This document shows, piece after piece, positions 19,970 through 29,500 of a DNA stretch of 64,000 nt (positions are counted from its first letter, which is position 1; every line of letters begins with the position of its first letter). Source of the stretch: Trebouxia sp. TZW2008 (lineage: Eukaryota; Chlorophyta; Trebouxiophyceae; Trebouxiales; Trebouxiaceae); assembly GCA_002118135.1 (NCBI GenBank), contig BDIU01000219.1, positions 63,243 through 127,242 on the forward strand, read 5' to 3'. The notes beneath the pieces are model-generated. The model made no database searches and had not been told where the DNA came from. It worked only from the letters and a program-made list of their open reading frames with translations. A program made the position numbers and the translations under genes.

Positions 19970-21920
19970 ATTCGATTCTCAATTTGCTGCAGGCTGGCAG
20001 CAAAGCTTGGTGGTGGAGATCTGGTGGCGCCTGCGCAGCGTGTGACCGACTTCCTGGCAGAAGAAGTGTCACTCAGCGCCCTGCCAACTTCTTCCTACAG
20101 GTCCGCCCACGTGTGCTTGTACGGCATTGCTGTACATCGTTTGTACAACTCTGTCTATGACACACTGTGTGCTGATCCTGTACCGCTCTGCCGCGCTTGT
20201 CCTACAGGTCTGTCTGTGGCAGTGTATATGCTGATACAGCATCAATCTGCATGTGCGCATTGCATTTGCTAACTTCCCCCTGCAGATCTGTATGCCGCAA
20301 TGTGTGTTCTGGTATGGCAGCCCTGTGCATCTTTCCTACAGTCCCACAGCATTGTGTGGGTTTGTCTGATTGCGCCCTGCCAACCTCATCCTACAGGTCT
20401 GTCTGTGGCAGTGTATATGCTGATACAGCATCAATCTGCATTTGCACACTGCATCTGCTAATCTCGGCCTGCAGATCTATTTGCTGCAATGTGTGTGCTT
20501 GTACGGCAGCCCTGTGCATCTTTCCTACAGGTCTCTCCATGGCCTTATGTGTGTTTGTCTGATCGCGCCCTGCCAACCTCATCCAACAGCTTTGTGCTTG
20601 GCTATGTGTGTGCTTACGTGGCAGCACTGTGCAGTGAATTCTGATTGTGGCAATGTTGTGTCTGTCTGCCAACTGTTGCTGCAGGCTTGGTGTGCGCAGC
20701 GCTGGCCTGCATGAGGTGTATTCCCCACCCATCACTCAGGCTCTCAAGTATACCCTGCACCGGTCTGAGCTCTTTGCCTTGGCCATGACAGTCTCGGCTC
20801 TGACCCACTGTTCCTACAGATTTCGCCTCCATTACTTGAGCACTTATGCCTGCATGCCTGGTGCAACTACAGCAGCCCTTGATTATGCAAGTGTCAGCTG
20901 TCAAGCTGTGTTGAATTGTTGGCTGCAGGCTGGATGTGCGCAGCGCTGCCTTGCACGACATCTACTCCCTGCCCATCTCTCAAGCTCTCAAGTCTGCCCT
21001 GCACCAGTTTGACAGGGCAATGCCCTGTTTCAACAACAGATCGGCATTCATTTGACTGCACTGTTGGCTGTAGGCTTGGTGTACGCAGCGCTGGCCTGCA
21101 TGAGATCTACTCCCCGCCCATCACTCAGGCTCTCAAGTCTGCCCTGCACCAGTTTGACAAGAGGATGCCGGGCTTCATTTCAGACCAGGGGCTGCTACAT
21201 GGCGTGGAAACCCGTACCAGCTCTCCAGTAAGCATTCAATAAGCATAGCATGATGTTCACCAGCATGGTGGTCAGCTGTGTGATGCTCATAAGTATGATA
21301 CCCATCACCATGATGATTTTCAGCACGTCTCTTATTAGCATATTGTTCACCAGCGAGCATAAAAGGATGCTGTGAATTCAGCCACAATGTGGTGTTGCAG
21401 GTACGCATAGACAGAGGTACGGACTTACAGTCCCTTTGAACACCAAGGGGCTGTGGCCACGTGGGAAATGCAGCAACTTATTCATTGAGATGGCAGGATT
21501 CTTTGCATTCAGCCACAATGTGCTGTTGTAAGTAAGCATAGACAGAGGCACTGACCTGCAGAACTTGAGCACAGCCACATTGTGTTTTCGCAGGTCCGCA
21601 TTGACAGATCCGCTGACTTATCTGAGCCCACTGGCAGACACAATATGCTGTTGCAGGTGTGCATAGACAGAGGCACTGATTGAGACATTTTGAGCATCAA
21701 GGGGCTGTGCTTGTGCATGAATATCAGCATCATAATAATTAGCCACATTGTGCTGTTGCAGGTGCGTATAGACAGAGGTACGGACTTACAGAGCCTGAGC
21801 ACCAAGGGGCTGTACCCATGTGGGGAGGGAGCAGGGTATGCAGGGGGTATTGTCAGTGCAGCTGTGGACGGCATGAGAGTTGCGCAGGCCATTCTGCAAG
21901 ACATTGGTGTTAGCATTTAG
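13015..21920 (+). CDS. COG2509-type FAD-dependent dehydrogenase (probably plastid)
   Basis: Rossmann-fold FAD oxidoreductase of the uncharacterised COG2509 family; the substrate is unknown. Exons with matching phase: ?-13499, 13804-13958, 14530-14571, 15112-15266, 15872-15984, 16799-16964, 18007-18189, 18677-19511, 19993-20100, 21074-21227 and 21762-21920, about 850 residues. Motifs in order: DFVYVVDVD N-domain; PIVIVGSGPAGLFAAL (FAD phosphate loop made by joining exons 3 and 4); YGEGGAGTWSDGKLTTK; KPHLGTDRLVRIL; VLAVGHSSRAMY; FALGLRVEHPQ; YSFCMCPGGQIVPTTT; GGGDLVAPAQRVTDFL; LYPCGEGAGYAGGIVSAAVDG. Exon 8 carries a ~170-residue Ser/Gln-rich insertion between VPVADY and the CMCPGG motif, absent from bacterial relatives. 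The 5' end is unsure: ATG 13015 or 13025 are in other frames than 13499, so a small intron probably intervenes. The basic, Ser/Ala-rich leader suggests a transit peptide. Confidence 0.88.
14530..15022 (+). repeat. Five tandem copies (~114 bp) of FAD-dehydrogenase exon 3
   Basis: The exon encoding the first FAD-binding strand (MAYKQDPIVIVG) occurs five times, with catgg at about 14533, 14646, 14761, 14874 and 14989. Copies 1, 2 and 4 keep a perfect donor ggcag|gtcagtcccctttg. Only copy 1 (14530-14571, acceptor acaag|g) fits the phase of exon 2 and exon 4. Copy 3 has tagtag|gtaat, copy 5 lost the donor. All five retain an open frame across the strand. Confidence 0.92.
15390..15445 (+). repeat. 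Ghost copy of exon 4 end and donor (FAD gene)
   Basis: atggtgcggcgcctcctcga...cgctatg|gtgagtgc repeats the end of exon 4 (15224-15275) 173 bp downstream with few differences. The donor GTGAGTGC is identical, so alternative 5' splicing here is conceivable. Confidence 0.9.
15683..15765 (+). repeat. Ghost copy of exon 5 (FAD gene)
   Basis: tgcaggggagggggttgcag and following aattggagtgatgaaaagct...ggtgggccgtaacagcgaccctgtg copy the acceptor and ~80 bp of exon 5 (from 15872), 187 bp upstream of it. Substitutions change SDGKLTTK to SDEKLTIK, and one extra mismatch set breaks the end. Confidence 0.9.
16132..16720 (+). repeat. Four ghost copies of the exon 6 acceptor side (FAD gene)
   Basis: Relatives of tgtgcag|aacaccttggtggctggcaagc (real, 16793-16815) occur at about 16132, 16252, 16412 and 16625. 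The 16625 copy extends ~85 bp (ggcaaagcctatctgggttttgatcagctggtcgg) and encodes GKAYLGFDQLVGVLQTFRNH against GKPHLGTDRLVRILQAFRKH in the real exon. Earlier copies shrink to ~30 bp. Confidence 0.85.
17065..17100 (+). repeat. Ghost copy of exon 6 end and donor (FAD gene)
   Basis: gttggagtccagctcaaag|gtcagca (16945-16970) is echoed by ttttggagtccagcttgaag|gtcagcacag at 17073-17103, about 130 bp into the intron, donor retained. Confidence 0.8.
17341..18006 (+). repeat. Four ghost copies of exon 7 (FAD gene)
   Basis: The exon start gaggtgttgccagcttcaaag is found at about 17345, 17550, 17648, 17829 and, functionally, 18012. Copies at 17648 and 17829 are nearly full length for ~140 bp (through tttgccct(a/g)gggcttgtg) at a 181 bp period and differ from the real exon by few substitutions; both then read ttctgcaatgcatttcacc instead of the coding cgtgtggagcacccac. 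The 17345 and 17550 copies are short. Confidence 0.93.
18319..18492. mobile_element. 174-bp MITE with CAGTAA termini and TA target duplication
   Basis: Left end CAGTAACCTCTCTTTGTAA, right end the inverted form of CAGTAAACTCTCTTGGTAA, flanked by TA on both sides. The inside repeats gtaaggacaa four times. No coding capacity. Terminal CAGT plus TA duplication resembles Tc1/mariner-pogo type elements, by analogy only. It sits in the FAD-gene intron between exons 7 and 8; a diverged relative is at 8744-8889. Confidence 0.82.
19180..19296 (+). repeat. Three 39-bp coding repeats (13 residues) in exon 8 of the FAD gene
   Basis: The unit gggcagttgcagggggccag + t(a/g)aggcagggcagggcaga occurs three times, encoding GQLQGAS(K/E)AGQGR. 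It closes the low-complexity insertion just before the conserved YSFCMCPGG motif. Near-identity suggests recent expansion. Confidence 0.95.
19590..19830 (+). repeat. Ghost copies of the exon 8 end and donor (FAD gene)
   Basis: The exon end gctcttcaggtccaagcagaaag|gtgtg has relatives at 19619-19645 (gctcttcagcatcaggcagaaag|gtacg), 19690-19702 (gcaggaaag|gtatgg), 19752-19778 (gaggttcaagcagaaag|gtttg) and ~19820. All keep a GT donor after GAAAG. Confidence 0.85.
19934..19970. repeat. (GCT)n microsatellite in the acceptor tract of FAD-gene exon 9
   Basis: About eleven GCT/ACT triplets lie just upstream of the acceptor at 19992, forming much of its pyrimidine-containing tract. Confidence 0.95.
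20190..20600 (+). repeat. Tandem ~200 bp copies of the exon 9 donor region (FAD gene)
   Basis: Exon 9 ends at 20100 (ccaacttcttcctacag|gtccgcc). Copies of its end occur at 20207, 20340, 20396, 20528 and ~20585. Units starting at 20205 and 20393 are nearly identical for ~140 bp (ctacaggtctgtctgtggca...tacagcatcaatctgca), indicating a recent 188 bp duplication of already intronic ghost sequence. Confidence 0.9.
20682..21040 (+). repeat. Two ghost copies of exon 10 (FAD gene)
   Basis: gcaggcttggtgtgcgcagc at 20683 and gcaggctggatgtgcgcagc at 20930 precede the real start (taggcttggtgtacgcagc, 21071). They keep ~85 and ~95 bp of homology, encoding GLHEVYSPPITQALKYTLHR and ALHDIYSLPISQALKSALHQ against GLHEIYSPPITQALKSALHQ. 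Both have intact CAG acceptors, whereas the presumed real one is TAG. Confidence 0.92.
21400..21720 (+). repeat. Four ghost copies of exon 11 acceptor side (FAD gene)
   Basis: Starts resembling cag|gtgcgtatagacagaggtac (real, 21762) lie at 21401, 21532, 21594 and 21657. The first extends ~60 bp (acttacagtccctttgaacaccaaggggctg), and the last ~55 bp. All contain stops or indels; three keep a CAG acceptor. Confidence 0.9.
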
Positions 21921-22441
21921 TTCAACAGGGCAATGCATGCAGCTTGACGACCCAACTTTGAGACATAACATATATGTCATATGACGCCTCATATGGACAT
22001 TCGACGCCTAACGGCGTAGACATTACTGTACTGAAACTTAAGACATGCAACATGTCAATGCTGTGAGCCAACAAGCTTTGAATTTGCTCAGAATGTGTGC
22101 AGTATCTCAATGTTCACAAGCTTGATGAGGCCAAGGTTCTGAACGAGAAACGGCTGCAATCCATATGCAAAACATATATGCTGCAATATATGCAAAACAT
22201 GAATGTGTCTACCATGCAGACAAGCTGATACCAGATTCGTTCGTTTGAATGAGTCAACATACGGAGCAACGCCATCACGAACCTTGCAACAAAAGCAATG
22301 TGTTCTGCAACCGATTGCTGCCTCACAATAATCTTGTTCATTCAAACGTGCTGCTGCTCACACAAAAGGCACTGCCAGCTAGATGGCAAGGTACAGTTTC
22401 CTCGAACTGCTGCACAGCAGCAGCAAATGATGTCAAAAGGT
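21921..22441. other. Convergent 3' region between the FAD gene and NAR1
   Basis: 520 bp between two stop codons on opposite strands. It should contain both 3' untranslated regions. Short open frames on either strand have no protein signature. A short direct repeat of atgcaaaacat occurs at 22163-22200. Confidence 0.5.
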
Positions 22442-25400
22442 CTACCAGTCACCAATTGTAGCTGACACAGACTTTTCCCTATGATGATACCCAGTATGGA
22501 ACAAAATTCGAGCTTCATGACTGAACACACCACTGCCAACAACATCCCTATACACTACTGGAACTAGCGGGTCATTCTGAGGGTGCCTGCCTACTACTTC
22601 AGAGGAATGGTAACTAGCATCTAAGTCATCTAGCAATTGCTGTGCTGTTTGTCCTTTTCTCGCCTTGATTTGCCCTCCGCCATTCAAACAAGCAGATGGA
22701 CATGCCATAATCTCAACATAGTCATAGTCACAAGCCCTCCTCTTGATCTTCCTGACAAGCGTTTGAATGTTGCGAAAGCCGTACGCTGCTGCAAAGCGCA
22801 GCACAGTGCATCCTTCAACTTCCAAGCTTGTCTCTGTGAAGTCAGCATTCCGGAGAGTGGTCATCTGCAAGGGGCCAGCCGGCAGCTGCCTGCCGAAGAG
22901 CTGCTGAGCAGCTTGTCTGAAGATGAATTCCAGATATCCACCTGCAAGATGTACACCCTCAGCCATCTACCAATCAGTCAATCAACAGAATCTACAGTCC
23001 CGGGTAGAAAGCCAGATGTGACTTACCAAGCTTCCTGGCTTGAAGGCACAGGTCTATCGGTATGGGTATGAGCTTTATAAACACAGTTTCACAAGCTTGT
23101 GAGCTTCAAGCTGCTCACACCTTGAGACCACCACATAATGCACACATAAGATTTCACAAGGCGGTGCTCAGAACAAATCAGGAAGCAATGCATGGCAAAG
23201 CAAGTATGAACGTACCTGCTCCTCCATAGACGCCATACAGCTGGCGTTCAGAAGCCTGTGTGCCCAGCACAGAGTCCATTGCTACACCAGGTAGGCCCTC
23301 AAATGTGCAGCTGTTTTGATAACCTGAATGCTGCTGCTGCTCAAAAGCCAAGGGCTGCTGCTGCTGCTGCTGCTGCTGCTGCAGCAGCTGCTGGCTATAA
23401 TTTGCCGACAGTTGCTGCTGCTGCTGGTTTGCTGGTTGCTGCTGCTGCTGCTGCTGCTGCTGACTATGGTTTGCTGACAGTTGCTGCTGCTGCTGGTTTG
23501 CTGGTTGCTGCTGCTGCTGCTGCTGCTGCTGCTCTGGTGGCTGCTGCTGCAACTGCTGCTGGATGAGCTGCTGCACCTCAGCAGTCGTCAAGACAGAGTC
23601 TGTCTCGGGAATGGAGGTGCCTGCAGTACAGAGTGCTTTGAGCACACAGTTGCAAGTACACAACACGGTGCGTGATTCCTACCAGCTGCCTGTGAGGTCA
23701 GCCTAATTTCTGACATCAGGAAAGGAGTCAACAATGTGCAAAGGCAACATGCAGCGCTTCTGCTCCTGACCTGTAATTGTACAGTGTGCCAGCGTCACTG
23801 ATCAAGATGTCGACTGATAGCATGCAGGATGCAGCAAAACTATGCAATTGGTCTATTTGCATCATCCAAATCACAAAGTCTGTCAGCTGATGTCTCGTAC
23901 TGACACAAGTCCTGCAACACTAAACGCCACTGGCATGTGATATCTGTGGTTGGGCAGTGCAAAACAGCACGCAGAAGGCAGATGCAAGAAACTCAGTTTA
24001 CCAGGAATCATGAAGTCCTCTCTGGACCCTTCCAGTTTCTTGTCATAGCATGGCATGACAGCACAATGGTATATCTGCTCAGGCTTGAGCCCGAGCTTCT
24101 TTGCCAGAAAGCGCTTGACCAATGTGCCCATCACTGCCTGCATAATGACAACCAATAGCAGCATCAGAGGCAGTGATCTGTGAGCTCATCATATGGTGCT
24201 GATGCCAACAGCTTATCGTGCACTTAGCTGCTTCACCAATGTGCTCATGACTGCCTGCATTACCACAACCAACATTGGCACCATTGTCAATATGTGCAGA
24301 GTGCCACCATGTGATGCAGATGCCAACAACTTGGTACTCACAGTCATCCTTACTCACTTACTGGAACATACTCTGACAGTATGTGTGGCTGGTCACTTGT
24401 GCATCACTGGAATATACTCTGACAGTATGTGTGGCTGGTCACTCGAGCATCAATGGCAGAAGTTTGTATCCAATGAGCAGCAATGCTGTGCATTTGTCAT
24501 GTTGTCTCAAGAGTCACAAACGCCCTCATGCATGCAGCACAATATGAGCTTGTTGATCGACTGTGGCCCTGACAGTCAATTCAAACACCAGACAGGCTCT
24601 GATCCTCATCCGTGAGGGCAGCCAGTCTGATCATGACATACACGATGATCATGACATGCACAAAGCAAATGCTGCACAGCAGTAACGCACAGGCAGATGT
24701 CTCTGCGCACTGAAAGGAACCTGGGCATTGCTTGCACAGTCCTAGCATGAGATGAAGTAAACCTGCCTGAGGACTCTTGGCAGTGCTGATGTATGGCAAA
24801 ATGTAGCTCCCATGCGTCTTCTCAGCGTAACACACCCATCCAGGACAGGCAGACGCTAGCATTGGTAGAGGGCCTGCTGCATCATCTTTGCCATGCTGTG
24901 CTGTGCCAGTTGCTAAAGCAGGCTGCCGCAAATCCTGAGTCGTAAATGCCTCATGTTTTGCTGAGCCATTTGCTACGATGGGCTGTTGTGATTCCTGGTC
25001 ATTGAAGCCGTTTGACATAGGCATAAGACTGTTTTCACCAGAAACAGCTTGCTGATGCTTTCTGCCATGAGGTATCTGGGGCTGCTGCCAACTTGTTTCA
25101 TTGCTTGCATGACTGCTTGCATGAGAACTTTGGTCGCAACTTGAGTTGCTAGTGCTTGCTGACGCATGAGACTGTTGCCTGTCATTGTCTGCTACTGAGT
25201 AGGGTCCACCTGCACAGCTGACCTTCGTTACACACACTTGCTAGGCAGTGTTTGGTACCAGCAATTCTGTATGCACAGGCGCAATGAACCGCCACCATGC
25301 ACGCGTGTCAGAGGCTGTTTTGAACCAACTAACCTAAACACAACTTGCTGGCGACTCAGCTTAGGAACTTTGCTAACATGCTGGCAAAGCCTGTGATGCC

Positions 25401-26304
25401 TGCGCACAAGACGAACAATCTTGCAGTACCTGTACCCTGGCCACGCAACATTCTGCTATGACATGTTCAGCTTCTTGCAACAGCTTGGTCTGGATTGCTA
25501 TTGCTGATTTTACCTCACATACATAGCAGCTGAGGTCATGGATGAGGATGTACAAAAGATGCAAGCCAAGACACACTCAAAGGCAGCTAAACACACATAA
25601 AGTTCATGTGCTTATGAGTACAATGTGTGCAGATAGCATGACAGGCCGAACCCATACCTTTTGAGGTTGCAATAGGTTGCTGAACAGCTGCATGCTCTGG
25701 GTGCTTGGCCCTGTACCTTGCAATGAACTCCTGTGCTGTTTCCAGCAAAGCTATGTCACGGCTGGCGCTTGTGTCGAGGACAAAGCTGACGCCAAGACCT
25801 TTCAGAAAGTGAGTCAGCTTGCCAGCAGTGTCTGAAGGTGACAGATCATAAAATACACCCAAAGAAGCCCTTGACTGTGGTGATATGGAGACAATGACAG
25901 TCTTGTCTGACTGCAATGCTGATAGGAGCTCGCCAGTGCTCTGATGTTCAAGAAGTACAGTCTCTGCTGAAGTGACGCAGCCACTGCAGGCTAGGCAATC
26001 TTGCAAACTGACTTTGACAGCGTCGCCAGACAATTCGGTTTGTTGAAAGCCCTGCGGCTGTTTCTTAGTTGGCGGCAACTGTACTGCGTCCACCTATATA
26101 TGCATGAATTGCTCGGAGGCGTGGACACCCGATAGACCTTCAACGAGACAACATACGTCAGCTGATCAGCGCTCAAGTCACTACTCGTACCTGTAGATTG
26201 ACAGAGTCGACCTTCGATGTAGGAGCAAGATTGACAACGCAAGCCTGGGAGGGTGCGATGAAGTCGTTCAAGTCGCCAAGCTTGACCGCGCCAGAAAATG
26301 ACAT
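22442..26304 (-). CDS. NAR1: Cytosolic Fe-S cluster assembly factor NAR1 (NARFL/IOP1), with poly-Q insert
   Basis: Fe-only-hydrogenase-like component of the cytosolic iron-sulfur assembly pathway. Six exons with continuous phase: 26304-26191, 26093-25658, 25209-24763, 24133-24002, 23620-23216 and 22941-22442, giving 677 residues against ~470-500 usual. The start [20 protein letters not shown] is canonical. N-terminal cluster ligands are C22 and C71/C74/C77 (CLACSGC); the second cluster region shows [35 protein letters not shown] and [13 protein letters not shown]; the end, [14 protein letters not shown], is family-typical. Extra length comes from a Ser/Gln-rich ~100-residue stretch opening exon 3 and a poly-Q region in exon 5. 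The exon 3/exon 4 junction can be read GT-AG or GC-AG because GCAG occurs on both sides, with the same protein. It diverges from FBPase across 279 bp. Confidence 0.96.
23338..23560 (-). repeat. Coding CAG/CTG repeat (poly-Q) in NAR1 exon 5
   Basis: Long runs of CAG codons (CTG on the plus strand) encode Gln blocks of up to nine, broken by [12 protein letters not shown] units that themselves recur twice. The frame stays open throughout. The block falls between the VLTT helix and the LPGVAMDS strand, at a position where other NAR1 proteins have a short loop. Confidence 0.95.
24236..24340 (-). repeat. Ghost copy of NAR1 exon 4 acceptor side
   Basis: caccaatgtgctcatgactgcctgcattaccacaacc (24235-24271) repeats gaccaatgtgcccatcactgcctgcataatgacaacc (24117-24153), which is the start of exon 4 with its acceptor. 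Spacing 118 bp; similarity continues to gatgccaac on both. It lies upstream of the exon in transcript order. Confidence 0.85.
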
Positions 26305-26583
26305 GCCCTGTCAAACTTGGAATCACCTATACCTCGCGAGGAGTTATCTGCCACTGTGCTCGACAGTGGCCAGGTCGGCCGCGATGCCTCCTCCGCCAGC
26401 GCTGCAGTGCGCGCAACCGCTTGAGAGACCTTGCTGCAGACCGAGCGAATTACGACATGCCGTCACGGAAAGAGTTCCGTAACGGAAGCGTCTCAGAATT
26501 CTGTTCTTCTTCTTCTGTCATAGCAGCAAGTTCAGGCTTCTTATCTTGTTTGCAGCAGCGTCGTGCAAACGCCGGTCGTCAAG
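26305..26583. promoter_or_regulatory. 279-bp divergent promoter, NAR1 / plastid FBPase
   Basis: The two start codons (26304 minus, 26584 plus) are only 279 bp apart, so core promoters of an Fe-S assembly factor and a Calvin-cycle enzyme must overlap or abut. A perfect-looking inverted pair ccgtcacggaa/ttccgtaacgg sits at 26460-26484 (core tccgttacggaa-type palindrome) and could be a factor site. Confidence 0.6.
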
Positions 26584-29500
26584 ATGATCGGGGCTATGCA
26601 CGCCCGTGGTGGGGTCGCCGGTATCAGCACGCATGCTACAAGGCCGGCCTTTGCGCCATTTGTCGCTGCACGAGGCCTGGCCGTTCAAGTAAGCCGAGCT
26701 AAGCTGATCTCGACACAGGGTTTGCTGCCATCATTCAGTGAAACTTTTGAATGTGAACTTTGCAGCAAGTGCAGAAGGTGTGCGTCAGAAGCAGCAGCAG
26801 GCGGCAGCATGCCTCTGCGCGTGTTACACGTGCTCAGGTACACACACAGACATGCCGCTGACAGAAATGAATACTTCGTTGCAACAGCCACTCGTCCTTC
26901 TATACAGCTGCTCTAGACGTAGACCACTGGCGTCAATGTGCAGGCCGTTGCCACACAACAGGCAGAGGCCAAGCCAACAGCTGCCAAGCCAAAAAGTGAA
27001 TACATGCTGCAAACTTTGACTCTGTGGCTCTTGAAGGTACGAGTCATAGCTTCCTGAATGCTTGGCAACACCTACACATGTGTACATGACATCACCTGGA
27101 TTTGTCAGCCGTGCTGGCACAAACTGTAATTATGCTCAACGACCTGCAGTGCATGATGGGAGGACATTATGCGTACCATTGTGCATGTTGAGGGGTTAGA
27201 AATTGTACAGGAGCAAGCTGGCAATTCAGCACATGCTCAAGAACAAAATGTGCATCACATCAGGTCATCTTGCATACTTGTGTGCATATAGAAAATTTGC
27301 TTCATGTCTAGGAGGAGTAAGCAGCAGCTAATATGCTCAACGATCATCGTTGCATGATGTTGGGTCATCATGTGTGCATGGTGCACATTGAATTGGCAAG
27401 CTGGCAATGGATGACATGCTTAATGACCAACTTGGCACGACGGAAGGTCTTCATGTATGCATGTGCACGTCACGTGAATTTGGTTCATCTGTCAGAAAGA
27501 GCAAGCGGGATGGAGCTTTTTGCATGAGTTGTCGTATTCCGCTGCATACTGTTGCACATGCAGCTCACGCTGGTTTCTCATAGTTGTACGCGGGTCATGC
27601 AAGAGGCGATGCTGGTTTGCCTCTCAGGAAGAGCAAGAGGGGAGAATTGACAATGAGCTGGCGGTGGTGCTGTCATCCATTGCGGTGGCGTGCAAACAGA
27701 TTGCATCCATGGTGAACAGAGCAGGCATCAGCAACCTGACAGGTGCTGCTGGCGAGCAGAACTTTTCAGGAGAAGACCAAAAGAAGCTGGATGTTGTGTC
27801 CAACGAGGTCTTCTCAAACTGCCTCAGAGCATCTGGCAGAACGGTGCGCACTGCTTCACATTGTCCAATGACCGATATACTGCATGCTTGATCATGGGCG
27901 TCCAGACAACCTGTTGAGAGTTCACTGCCAGACTGCCAGAAAGTATGCAAACTAGCCAGTCAGAATGAAATACTGAGCAAAGACGTGGCCTGACAATGGC
28001 TATGCTCAGAACGTCAGGACAAAGCATTTGGGGGAGCGCGTTGTAATCACCACTCATCTTCACGTCATGCAGGGTGTCATTGCCAGTGAGGAAGAGGATG
28101 AGCCAGTCGCAGTGGAGGAAACCTACAGCGGCAACTATGTCGTGGTGTTCGACCCATTGGATGGTTCCTCCAACATTGATGCTGGCATCAGCACAGGATC
28201 AATCTTTGGGGTGTACGCTCCCAGTGAGGAGTGCAAAGTGGATGACATGGAAGACCCTTACAAGATGATGGAGAACTGCCTTTTGCACACGTGTCAACCT
28301 GGTATGTGTCTCATCGCTGGTCATAATCAATCAACCAGGCAAACCTGACTATAGAGGCTGGTGTCTATCAGTCAAACATCTGGTCAGGCAGGCAGTCAAC
28401 GTGTCAGGCAGTCAGTCCTGAAGTAGACATTGTAAAAGACCTTTACAAGATGATAGAGAACTGCCTGTTGCATGTCAGCCAAGTCTGCTGGTAAGCCTGC
28501 TGGTAGCACTGTCATATCCGCCAATATGGGCCAGCAAGTCAGTAAGCTGTGGGGCAAGCAGGGGCCTATGCAGTCAATCAGGCAGTGCAGTCAGCCTGTC
28601 AGCCAGTCTGTCAGTCAGCCAGCTAGCCTTTCAGTTCGTCAGGCAGGCTTATGGGCAGTCAGTCTGTCAGGCAGGCATACGGGCAATCAGTCTGTCAGGC
28701 AGGCAGGCATATGGGCACTCAGTCTGTCAGGCAGGCAGGCAGGCAGTCAGTCTGTCAGGCAGGCAGGCATACGGGCACTCAGTCTGTCAGGCAGGCAAGC
28801 AGGCAGTCAGTCAGTCTGTCAGGCAGGCAGGCATATGGGCAGTTAGTCTGTCAGGCAGGCTGTCTGTCAGGCAGCTGCTAAATTATCCCCTTCAATTCCT
28901 CCATTCCAGGTTTCTTAGCAACATGTCAGCAAGCACTTGCTTTGCTCCACCGACGGCATGCCTATGATCAACCGGTTTACCAAGACTGTGCTCATCAGTG
29001 AGAATGTCAAGCTGCCAGATCAATGTGCTTCACCTCATGTGCCCGCCTAAACCTGATGATGCCATGCATTGGTCACAAGTCTGTCACAAAGCTCGTCAAC
29101 ATGCAGGGGTCAAAGCTGCATTGACAGCAGGTCACTGCCTGAGAGTCCATTATATCATAGTAATGATCTAGAATGCAATCACTTGCCAAAACAGCACGAC
29201 TGATACCTGACAACAGCCCAATTCCAGAATGAAGTATGACCATTCAGCATTGCTTTCCTTTGCTATGCAGGTCCAGCGCTATTGACAGTCAGCTTCTGCC
29301 TATACAGCAATCTCAGCATACAAATGTCCACAGAGTTGTTGTGAGCATTTGCCAGAAGAAATTATTTGGTGACTGGTCATAGCCTGATGTGGCCAAAATC
29401 TTGTTATGCATGTATGCAGGTTCCGCGCTATTGACAGTCAGCTACTGCCTATGCAGCAATTACAGCATGCAAACATTCCCAGTGCCATTGTGAGCATTTG

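Noticed and set aside
23258..23566. Plus-strand poly-Ala/Leu ORFs over the CTG repeat
   Set aside because: Antisense shadow of the NAR1 poly-Q codons; the minus frame is contiguous with conserved NAR1 sequence on both sides.
24581..25237. Separate Ser/Gln-rich protein
   Set aside because: It is NAR1 exon 3: the frame runs into [15 protein letters not shown] and joins exons 2 and 4 in phase.
28472..28881. Ser/Gln/Arg-rich repetitive ORFs (SVRQAGRQ)
   Set aside because: Produced by the CAGGCAGTCAGT satellite in FBPase intron 5; no start context or splice join.
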